From contig OW203745.1 of NCBI GenBank assembly GCA_934045075.1, forward strand, positions 14,108,184 through 14,172,183: a stretch of DNA of 64,000 bases. Direction: 5' to 3'. The translations under genes were made by a program, and so were the position numbers. This document shows positions 35,501-47,500 of this stretch, one piece after another. Numbering within the stretch: position 1 is the first letter of the stretch; each line of letters begins with the position of its first letter. This DNA comes from Yponomeuta sedellus. Taxonomy: Eukaryota > Arthropoda > Insecta > Lepidoptera > Yponomeutidae. Under the pieces are notes generated by a model, which saw only the letters and a program-made list of their open reading frames with translations, was not told the origin of the DNA and ran no database searches.

Positions 35501-38500
35501 ACATCACATTGTTTAATATTATAAAGGCGATAGTTTGTGAGTGTGTATGTTTCTTACTTCGTCACATCTAAACGGCTGGAGCGAATCAAATTTGGTATGG
35601 ATTCAGCTGACACCCTGGATTAACACATGGGCTAAGTTTTACTGCGGGAAAATATCTTATTCCCATGGGAAAAATCGATAAACCGCGGGTAACACCGCGG
35701 GGCACGGCTAGTTTTGAATAAAATACTTTGTGTGTTTGTTTGTTTGTTTGTTTGTTTGTTTGTTTGTTTGGTTGTTTAATAGACACGTCGAAAACGATAC
35801 TACGTCTAAAGCAGTGGTTCTTAACCGATGGTGGATCAATGGTGGTCCACGGAGTTCGGTCCACGGTCCGAGATGCCATTTTTACGAATAGAGTCAAGTA
35901 TAATTATGTTTGGATGTTTTTGTCCATTTTTTCTCTAAAATTATCTAGATTTCAAAATGGACATCTAGTTCATTTTGTAACGTTCAATAAACCACAGTTT
36001 CTGTGCAATCACCACATGAATCACATCACATCACATTGTTTAATATTATAAAGGCAAAAGTTTGCGAGTGTGTATGTTTCTTACTAGACTCAATGAAAAA
36101 GGAAATAGAACGCAGAGTAACTCTTGGTTGGAAAAGATACTGGTCTTTCAAAGAAATCCTGAAGAACAAACATGTGCCTATAGAAAAAAGTAAGTTGTAC
36201 AACACCTGTATCCTCCCAATCATAACATATGGATGCCAAACCTGGTCCCTCACCAAATCGTTAGAACACAAACTTCAAGTATGTCAAAACTCCATGCAAA
36301 GAAGTATGTTGAGTGTCAGACTAAAGGACAAGCAAAGGATCAGAGATATAGCAGAAATAACTAAAATTACCAACATCATCACCAAAGTAAGAGAGTTAAA
36401 GTGGAGATGGACAGGTCACATGCTGAGAGATAAAACAGAGAAATGGACCAAAAGAATCACAGAATATTTCCCAAGAGATGGGATAAGGAGGAGAGGAAGA
36501 CCACACAAACGATGGGAGGATGATTTGCCACCAAACTTCCGAAGAGCAGCATTGGATAGGGCGATGTGAAAAAACATGGAGGAGGCCTATGTCGAGAGAC
36601 AACTTGACGAGTTTCAGTGCTAGTGAAACTGTTTAAAACTAGTTTTATAGTAAGCAAAAGTCAAGAAATAAAGGCTTATATTATATTATTATTACGTTTC
36701 TTACTTCGTCACATCTAAACGGCTGGAGCGATTTGAATCAAATTCAGCTGACACCCTGGATTAACACATGGGCTAAGTTTTACTGCGGGAAAATGTCTAG
36801 TTCCCATGGGAAAATCGAAACCGCGGGTAACACCGCGGGGCACGGCTAGTCTTGAATAAAATACTTTGTGTGTGTTTGTTTGTTTGTTTGTTTGTTTGTT
36901 TGTTTGTTTGTTTGTTTGTTTGTTTGTTTGTTTGTTTGTTTAATAGACACGTCGAAAACGATACGTCTTAAGCAGTGGTTCTTAACCGATGGTGGATCAA
37001 TGGTGGTCCACGGAGGTCGGTCCACGGTCCGCGATGCCATTTTTGCGAAATAATAATTATATGAGTGTCATCATAATACCGATAAACCAACTGGGTGGTC
37101 CCAGACATGGCAGTAATGGGGTAAAACGGTCCTCCATGACTAAAAGGTTAAGAACCACTGGTCTAAAGGAAGTGAAACTTGTGAAAGAGACGGAATATTC
37201 AACGCAGTGGATGATGACTGGATGTTTTCGGCGTCTGACTAAGCTTCGGTATTACTTAACTTGTCATTGGGATTATTAAATAAAATGACAATGTTGTACG
37301 AGTGATTATTCAGTGATATAATTTTCTGATGGTATGATTGCATGCGTGTGACATTTGGAGAGAAAAGTTGATATATCTATTGGCCTTTTTGCATCTACTT
37401 AATGAGATGATTTATACAGCGTCCAGTGGTATCCTCACTCACACTAGATGGTTGAGGGGACCACTCCGACGCTGTAGTGCCTGGGACATGGTTTTATAGA
37501 TGGTTTTTAGGCTTGCCCAGCACCTATACCATCCTGACAGCTTAGTCGGCTTAGCCCACAGGAAAGACTAGTCAATACGTGTGGAGCCAACCAAGCCGCG
37601 GGTTTCCTCACGATGTTTTCCTTCACATTTAGCGTGTGGTATTGCGACTACAAATTCGCAAATGTACGTAGCTTTGAAATTAAACAAAGTCATTGGTAGG
37701 TACATGCCCGCACTCGGGATCGAACCTGGAGAGAAAAGTTGATATAACAAATTTATTAATTCGTCGGTAGATAAATTGCGAAATAGTTCAACCCTGTCCA
37801 TTTTAGACCATTGGCATTCTCTATAGGTACTTTATTGCATACGAAACTTTAGACAGGACATTACATAACTTATATTCTTTTTTTTTGCTGCTCTAACCCG
37901 TGCTAAGGGTGTAACGGTGCAAACCTCTTTATACCATTTTTATTTCTTTTTTTTCTATCATTTTCAAATATTTAAATTACGTCACACATTTTTCGATTTC
38001 CCTCATTTGTCATCATTACTACTTTACCCTTCGACCAGATCTGAGTGCAGAGTGCGAGTTTGACAGATCCAATCGAATAACTTTACTACCGCGTTAATCG
38101 AGCATTGAGTAGTGAGTATGAGTAAGTTAACCGTTCGAACTGGCAAAACGCTGTCACAGTAGAACTCGCAGTCGCGTTTATTCGTGTTTTGGATGGTAAA
38201 CGTGTTCACTTCTCAACGTAAACCATTACAACTCGCACTCAGAAATTTTAATTTCCATACTTGTCGCTAGGTGGCGCTTCCTCGATGCCATAGAAATAAG
38301 AGTCTACGTTAACGCGATCGAGTAGTTAAAAAACTCGCACTGAGCACTCTGACTATTTTACGTGCTTATCCGTTTCTATCCAGTTTTTCTGTTTTATTAT
38401 ACTACTAATCTACAAATAAAACAACACCTGAAGTTGTTCCAGTTTTTATCATTTGTAAAGGATATACAGCATTTCAAGGGCAATTTGGGTGAAATTTTTA

Positions 38501-41500
38501 GCCTCTAAATAGGTTTTTAAAATTAGTTAACTTGTATTATGACTTGTATCTGGTCGGCTGGAAGAATTTTCTATAGAAATAAGCTCGCCTATTACGCTTA
38601 CTCATATTACGCTTATGTTTTCTGTAAATATTTTTTTGAGTATAATGAAATATAATAACATGTGAGAAAAGGCTAGCTCATCTCTAAGTAAGATGCGTCT
38701 TCCAGCAAACTATGGAGATTCGGAGAAGCAATAAAAATTGGATATACGCGTACACAATAAAGTACAAAAATTCTAGATAACGTTTTGATAGAAAAAATAA
38801 ATGCATAAACTTACTTAGTTCATGCACTTTGTTATTGAAAAAAAAAAAAATAAAAAGAGCGGTGTAGAACGCCGGCCTCTCAATCGGGAGGTCGTGGGTT
38901 CAAACCCCGGCATGTACCAATGACTTTGTTTTCTGACTTATGTACATTTGTGAAATTATAGTAACAATACCACTCGCCGACGGTGAAGGAAAACATCGTA
39001 AGGAAACCCTAGTGTCTGAGGTGTTAGCGTACCTCAGCGCTTGCTACGTACAATGGCCCAACTATGAGGCTAAGTGCGGAAATCTCAGGTCTAACTATTC
39101 TTTTTCTTCTTCAGGCTATATGTTAGTCCACTGTTGGACATAGCCCTCTCCTAATGAGCGCCATAGCGCCCTGTCGTTAGCTTGCCGCATCCAGCATAGT
39201 GAATACATAATTGTACGGCACAAAATTACAACAGAGATAATGCTCTTTCAACTGCTTCCTAAATGTGACTATCGTGGGACTCACGCATATTTTCTGTGGC
39301 AGTGCGTTGTACAGCGTAACCTAATTTCTCCTAGACAGAGAGAGATAGCAACACGAAGACGGGGAGAGAGAGAGAGAGCGAGTTAAAGAAATTCACACTT
39401 TCTATCTCTTTTAAATAGTGAATTTGAAACGATAGTGCGAGTATTTATTGCAATAATTCAAAAGTATTCGAAGCTGTCTCAACATTTCCTGCAAAAAGTG
39501 TACCTCAATTATAACTAATATACAACATAACAGAATAATAACATGTATCTGTTGCACAAAATTAATAAACCTGGTGGACGAAAACACTGTATCTTCTTCC
39601 GGAAAAAGACACTACAGAAACCCACTTCTTATAAGGCAAGTCATGTAGTTTTGGATAAAAGAGTCTGGCTATCCGTGCCAGCGCTCTATCCAACTGAGCT
39701 AATGGGCGACTCACCGACATTAGTGAAATTTCGAACCTCTTTACACTATTCTCTGTATTAGCGTCATCTGGCTTAAGTAAATTGCATCACTTACAGCCCC
39801 GACTACCTACTTTGCAGTTAGGTTTTTACATCGGAATGATATCACTGTACCCATATGACAATACTATTTTTAAAATAGTATAATTACGAGTACTTTCCAA
39901 AAATCTTTTTAAATTAACCTAGATAGTTGATTTCAAAGAATAACTGTTAGCTAACTAGCGCCACCAATAAATAGAATAAAAATCATAACTTCTTTTATAA
40001 TGTATTTTTTAAAGTGAACATAGTAAATAAATAGTGTTCTCTATCTATCTAAATCTTAACAACTGTGACAACTATTTTTAGAACCGTCTAGAACGTAGGT
40101 CAACAACCTAAGTGAAGAGAACACTCTGTGTGTCTTCACCACCATTAATGAACTAGGATGCAATTGAACACAAATGCGATACAGATAGTAATGCGCCGGC
40201 TCACAGATATTTAGGCTTGCTTGCGTCTTATGCAACGCAATTAATTCCAGCGCTGCAGCGTTGCATATTGTGGAGATTGGGTGCTGGGGCGCATAAATAC
40301 CTGAGCCCATAAAACTTGGCATCTTCATAAGATTAATAATAACGTCCGCAAAGCACAATCACTTAACCTGGTCCCAAACTGGGATACCCTGTACTATGGT
40401 AACCAGGCAAGGACGTCACAAACATGAAAATACACTCAGACTGAGAGCACTCGTACAAATGTACAAAGGCCCCCAGTTGGAATCGAACCCACGACCTCTG
40501 TCTTGGTACCCAAGCGCCTTAACGGCTAGACCAATCAAAGGCAGTCTTATTTAGCTCTCATATCATATTTAGCTAATAATCTTGTTGGTGATGACAATGA
40601 TGTCTGGAATTAAAGCCAGTACAATGCATTAGTTCTATGTTTTATAATAATTATGTCTTCATCGTCGTCGTCAGGCTATACTAGTCCACTGCTAGACATA
40701 GCGCTCCCCTAAAGAGAGCCACGTAGTGCTATCATAGGGGGTGATTCCCATAATCCCCGCGCTGGGCATGCGGGTTTGGGATCGCAGTTCGGTCTAATTG
40801 TACTGCAGGGATGGTTTCACGACTGCCATTACATGACAGCCAGCACTAACGGCTTAGCGTGCCTTGCGAAGCACGGAAGCGCTCGGAAAAAATGCCACTA
40901 GCAGTAGTCACGGCATGGTCGCATATTCAGCATCTGACCGCGCATGCTGTGTCTTAACCCAAGTGACTGATTCCAATCACTCGGTTTCACTAGGCCACGA
41001 GCGTCCTTCTCCAATCCATCCTGGTTTATTATATCTCCATCTTCTCTATTATATAAAAATGAATCCCTGAATGTTTTGGTAAGCGCAAATCTCGAGAACA
41101 GCAGATTTCGCTAATTCTTTCTTTAGAATGTTCCTTGAAGTACCAGGACGGTTCTTAGGGAGAGAAAAATAAAAAAAATTAAAGAATCGACTGTCAGGCG
41201 GTACGAGGTTCCCTGGGTCAGCTAGTTTACTTAGACAGATATCTTTTTTAGTTGTGATTTTAATCAGTAACGCATGCATTACTCTAATAAACACACTTCG
41301 GCTGACACAACTCACGTGCTCGCATACAATGAAAGCGAATTAGTGCGAAAAAATCGCAACGGCACTCGAGATGATCTCGATTCTAACACGCACTCGTAAT
41401 CGATGGGATCGGATCGTTGCGCAATACGGCTACGGTTGTGAGGTATGGAAAGCGATGTGCTACTTGGAACTGTTTTTCATACAGAAGGTCAGATTCTGTG

Positions 41501-44500
41501 ACCAACTGTTAATAGTATTTCTTAATGAAGCGCTCGTGCCCTAGGCGAATTGGAATCAATCACTCGAGTTAAGCAACAACAGGCGCGGTCAGGTACAGGA
41601 TGGGTGAGCGTCCCGTGACTACCGCTAGTGGCATTTTTCCGAGCGCTTGGGCGACTAACCGGCATGAGTGAAATTTCGAACCTCTTTGCAATACTCTCTG
41701 TGTTCACTGATGCCGGTAAGTCGCCCATTAGCTCAGTTGGGAGAGCGCTGCCATGGTTAGCCATAGGTCGCAGGTTCGAGTCCCGGCATGGCTGGAGTTT
41801 TTACCCTCTAAACTGTTTTTTTTAAAATGATCCTTAGCACGGGTTAGTGCATTAAAAAGAATGAACTCAGTATTGCCAATATGCCCGGGAGCGAATGTAA
41901 TAACAAAAGTGCGCGCTGCGATAGCTGAGCAGACTTTTCCGCGTTTTCATTGTCGTGCCCGGGCACATTGGCAACAACATAACATTTAGATGTGGGCACA
42001 TACATTGCTATTGGCCCACCTAGCATACCCTGTGTCGTGGGAACCAGAAACAGCGACATCACAAACATGTAAACATCCAAGACCAGGTCTTTTTCGAACC
42101 CGGGACCTCTTGTAGGTAAACGGTAAACATAACACCTTACTCTCAACGTTTCGCGAACGTTGCAGTTGCCGTGGTTGCGGGTTGATTGTACTTTTTTATG
42201 TAGGCTATAAATGTCCCACTGCAGGGCACAGGCCTTCGCTCCGAGGGAGTGTATGGGCTTAATTATCACGCGTGTCCTCCGCGGATTGGCAATTTTGAAG
42301 CGCTGAGGTATTTGACCATCTCAGACAACCAGGTTTCCTCATTGTGTTTTCTTCACTGTTAGCGAGTGGTACTGCTGGTATAACTTCACAAATGTACATG
42401 ACTTAGAAAACAAAGTCATTGGTACATGCTCACACTGGAAATCGAATTTGGGTCTCTCGCTTTCGAGCCATTGGGCTACCGCAGCTCCTCAGACTAAGGG
42501 CGAGATAAATAGTCGTTGCTTAGCCCTCCGCAGGTACTCATGCTTCCCTAAGCATTACTTCAGGCTAACTTAGCTAAGTATCAATGCGTTACTAAAATAG
42601 ACGTTTGTTTAGCTAAGCATGTTCTTAGGCCATTGCTAAGAATTAGTCCGGGTTTCCCGACTCAGAGAGTGCCAAAATGATAGACAAATCGATTCTTAAG
42701 CAAGTGCTTTCGCTAAGACTCGTTCTTAGAAGAGACTATTTATCTCGCCCTAAGACTGTACTATAACACACTAATATTATAAAGGCGAAAAGTTAGTGTG
42801 TATGTTTGCTACTTCACGTCTAAACGGCTGGAGCGATTTAAATTAAATTTGGTATAGAGTTAGCTGGCCCTGGATTAACACAAAGGCAAGCACATAGGTT
42901 ACGTTTTACTACGGGAAAATATCTTATTCCCATTTGAAAATCGATAAACCTGGTAACACCGCGGGGCACAGCTGGTATTCTACACATACAGTTACACCAG
43001 AAACACAAACTTTAATTAACTGTTATGTACCTGCTCATAAAACATATGAAGTATTTTCTTTCACTCACCCTCGGGAGTCCGGCTTGACCGGAACGAAAGC
43101 CCGAGGTCTTCCTCGGACTCCGCTCAGGGCCGGCTCGACGCATAAGGCATATTGGCGGGAAAATATCTTATTCCCATGTGAAAATCGATAAACCTCGGGT
43201 AACACTGCGCGGCGCCGCTAGTCCTATCCTACAAATATTATAAGTATGGATGGATGGATGTTTGTTTGTTACTCTTTCTCGTAAGAACTACTGAATGAGT
43301 TTTAATGAAACTGTACAAAAATATAGCTTACACATTAGAATAACACATAGGCTACAATTTATAAAGATATTGTGCAAATTGTTCAAAATATGACGATAAG
43401 TATCAAGGAGGAAAAAATGTAACCGATAATCCTGCGCAGACGTAGTCGTGGGCAACAGCTAGTTTTTAATACATTCCAGGTCTAAACATATAATTCAATT
43501 CTTCGCGTCAATAGGTGCTATTAAACCGGACTTCATTGCCAGAGTAGCTTAACTAAGGTATCACCCTGCCAGTAAAATGTAAACGTGTCGTAAACTTTGC
43601 ATGTTCAAGTTTACGCGTTTGGGTAGCCGTGACGGGTCTATAAAGTTTAGTGAGGATAAAATATTGACGCGCAGTTACATCTGCTCTCTCGTACGTAATT
43701 TGAAAGTTTACAATCATAGATCTGTGTGGCGAGACACGGGCTCCGAGTGTGGAGCCGCGTGCAGATTACGGGCCACACTACATGCGATGCCTTCCTTACC
43801 CCTGGTTTCTGAGACACTAACAAGCCGTTAATCTACTGTTAACAGCTGTCAAGTAGCCAAAGTGCATATAGAAAAAAACATTTGACAGCTGTTAATAGTA
43901 GATTAACAGATTGTTAGTGTACGAGAAACTGGGGGTTAGTATTTCTTAATGATTCGCGATACTCATAAATAGTTATATATATGTACCTAATATTATCCCT
44001 TAATAAGGCAATGCTGGTTTGGCCGCCGTGGTGGAGTATGGCCTATATCTTCCTCAAGGAAGAAACCCGTGCCTCTCGATGAGGACATAATGGGTTGATG
44101 ATGATGAAGAAGCCCACAGTTATATATAACTTTAGATTAAGTCCAAATCCAATGATAAATTCATACTACCCCATGCCGATTAAGGGTTAATATATGAGTG
44201 GAACTGGTAGTTATTCTTAAAAAATAAAAATAGTAATAGTTTTTAGAATTTTGCTAAGTCATCCTTATTATAAGAAAATGCTAGTATGCAAATATTATGT
44301 AAAAAAAAGGTTATATGTAAAAAAAATATCTGGTAAAACTATTGTAAACGAGACTGCTCCCACAGTCAAACCAAGTAATTGGTTTTGTGGGGCCTTATTT
44401 ATAACATGTAATGTGTTCTTTTATATTAATAAATACATACATACAAATACATACATATCAAACGGGTCAAATCGCGATTATTTATTAGGTAAAACGTAAT

Positions 44501-47500
44501 TACCTTATTTCCCGACGTTTCGGGAGCGTTACAGTTGCCGTGGTCCCGGGTAGACTTCCCTTCCTTCTCTAGGAGACACGATACATAGGAACCTCCGCAA
44601 TGAAAATAGATTACGCTCATATCCAGTTAAAACTACTTTGACGCGAAGAAGTATTTTGTGCATGGCGCCTATAATCTTTAACAAGATACCAACACGTTAC
44701 AAAGAACTAAATCTAGATGTATTTCGAAAGACATTATAAGATCTACTTATTGACAAATAGTATTTTCTAAGGTTAACACGAGCACTAGACATAAACTGTG
44801 ATTGTACGGATTTATGCTCGTTTATTACATTTTTACAATTTTCCGACGTTTCGGCAGTTTTTCAGGTGCCGTGGTCTCGGATGTCATCCGAGACCACGAG
44901 CATAAATCCGTATAAACACAGTTTTAATTATTGACAAATGTTATTATAAAATTGATGACTTTCTAAATGACACATTGTAACTTGTTTTCCCTCATAATAA
45001 CTTTATTATATTTGTATGCCTATGTACTGGTAGGACCATAGTGATGTGTAATTTAAGACTGAGACTGAGACCTAGGATCCACAAATAAATTAATTTGAAT
45101 TTGATAGCACGGGTCTCTTCCCTGAGGAGGTGACGGGGGCCAATGCCGGATTGGTGGAGGCTTGCAACGCTAGTGGCTGGTCTTACAGTCAGAAGTTTTC
45201 GAGCCACATTTTACTAATATTTTCCATAAATTTTAGTACTAATTACTTCCACACAACACAGTCACTTGTACTAGGTCCTAATAGCTTATTTGGCAGTGTT
45301 GCCGAGCGGCCAATCAACCGTATTTTAATTCCTTGATAGCTTTTTCCACAGTGTGTCTAATTTTAAAAAATGGGACTATGTCAATGGAATACCAGAGTTT
45401 TGAGTAGGTAACACTCCCGCGATACATGCTGAGTCGAGTCCACTTTAGGGACTCAATACTGAAAACCAATATCTGTTATTACTGTTGTTTAAATGTTTAT
45501 TACTGCTGTTTTTATTTTAATTTTTTACGTATATTTGTTTCTATTGTTTTTACTTGTGTTCGTATTTAATTTCATTGTTATTAGTCCGTTTCTGTATGCT
45601 CATTTTTGGTATTGTGTTCGTAAATAAATATACTTATTCTTCTTCAATGCCAAACGTAGACAAAAGAAGGATTAACGATTACTAAAAGTTACTTTCGCGT
45701 ATTTCTCAATTTTTCGTGCATACGTTTCAGACAGTGTAAAACAAAATATTAATTTAATACACAGCGCAATTAGTGAATACGTTCGGCGAATGCCTTCTCG
45801 TGAACGATCTGTCGGACACGACGTTCGGTCAATTTGTACTGAAGAGCTGGGGTTAAGACACACCTTGGGCTGCGCAAGGGTCGGGTGTCGGGGCTCAAGT
45901 ACGGTGGTGGAGTATGGCCTATATCTTTCTCAGGGAAGAGACCCGTGCCCATCGGTGGGGACATAATGGGTTGATGATGATAAAGTATAGAAGTGTTTCT
46001 ATCTATCTATCCAACTAGCCCGAAAATAGAGCCTACGGGCACTGCCAGGCATTATTTAACCTTTAATATGGCAACGGCATTATAGTACCCATGTTATCAA
46101 GTTGACAGGGTTCAAACCCTGTCAACTTGAAGTAAAGTCAAGACCAATTTTGCAAGGTACACACTCACATCGGACCCCGAGACCAGTTTTTGCCACTTGC
46201 CACGATCCTGACTAACCTTTACACTTTATTTCACACTCAACTTACAATGAATTTCCCCTTGTCACCAGTTCGGCGAACGCGAAGAAATGGGAGGTGGAGC
46301 TGGCAACACTGAAGAGCAACAATCTGCGGTTGACGGCCGCTCTACAGGAGAGCACGGCTAACGTGGACGAATGGAAGCGGCAGCTCCACCAGTACCGAGA
46401 GGAAGTCGCTCGAGCGCGCCATCTCCAGGGAAAGGGTACGTCTTCTGTCTCCTAGATAGTTCGCTCACAACTTATGGTCAGCTGACTGAGAGCCTCGTGA
46501 GTGGACTACGAAAGCTTGCAGATGATAGGCGCTCTTCAGAAGAGCATGGCCAACATGGACGAATAGAAGTGGCAGCTCCATCAGTACCGAGAGGAAGTCG
46601 CAAACACACACCATCTACAGAGAAAGGGTAGGTACGTCAGTGTCCTTCTAGATAGTTCTCTCACAACTCATGGTCAGCCGAATGAGAGCCTCTTGAGTGG
46701 ATTACAAAAGCTTGCAGATGATGGCCGCTCTACAGGAGACTACAACTTACGTGTACGCATGGAAGCGGCAGCTCCACCAGTACCGAGAGGAAGTCGCTCG
46801 CGTACGCCATCTTCAGGGAAAACGAACGTCTGTCTCCTTCTAGATAATTCGCTCACAACTGAATTAGGGACTGCCTGTAATTATTGTTAAGTTGTTGAAA
46901 TAAAAATATAAAAAAAACTTATGGTCCGCCGACCACTGCTCCACCAGTTCCAAGAAGAAGGCGCTCGCGCACGCCAAAGGTAAGTCTGTCTCCTTCTAGC
47001 TACTGCTCTGTCTCCCTCTTGCTACTGCCGCTCCCGTTTGATGTAGAGCTGTCAACGTGGACTATTAGAAGCAGCAAATACACCATATCAAGAAGTAGCC
47101 ACCTTGGCTTAACTTTTTCTATCAGCTATTGGTTCCCTACGTTTTGCAGTTCCTAAAAATACCAGTCTCCGGCAGTAACAGTAGATAAAATTTCTTAGCC
47201 TTCGGGTGCGCTTTTAAGTATATTGATGTGTGTTTTACAGTATCTCCAATTGATCAGCTATCGAGTGCGATTTTTTAACTGTGTTTCAGAGTATATCAAC
47301 ATTGGTCAGAGGATTTACCTCGAACGTTGTTTTACGGATTGCGCAGCCTTCAGCTGCGCATTTATTTCGATCAGATTTACACTAAATAAACATTGTTCAG
47401 CCTTTGGCTGGACATTTATTCCGAACTATGTCTTACAGTAAATCAACATTGCTCAGCCTTCAGCTGCGCATTAATTTCGAACAGTTTTACAGTAAATAAT

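Larger units (their letters stand above)
35376..37048 (+). repeat. Tandem duplication of a composite repeat block
   Basis: Unit A 35376-35884 and unit B 35885-37048 contain, in the same order, a REP-G piece, a Lep1-like Helitron, a TGTT microsatellite and a segment with GCAGTGGTTCTTAACCGATG. Unit B is longer because a LINE fragment (36085-36695) is inserted in its Helitron and its microsatellite is expanded. Confidence 0.85.

Noticed and set aside
36003..36086. N-terminal part of the 188-codon frame ending at 36569
   Set aside because: These codons come from Helitron sequence before the 9-bp target duplication. Only 36087 onward is LINE-derived.
36868..36941. Regular repeats resembling a CRISPR-like or satellite array
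   Set aside because: Simple TGTT microsatellite without spacers.
41710..41795. Possible tRNA gene (A box and B box present)
   Set aside because: It is the head of SINE-B. The same block recurs many times with a fixed tail, and the cloverleaf stems are mismatched.
46724..46822. Alternative homer exon 7b (open frame, similar peptide)
   Set aside because: GT donor is missing (AAAACGAACG) and no strong acceptor precedes it. Treated as a decayed echo.
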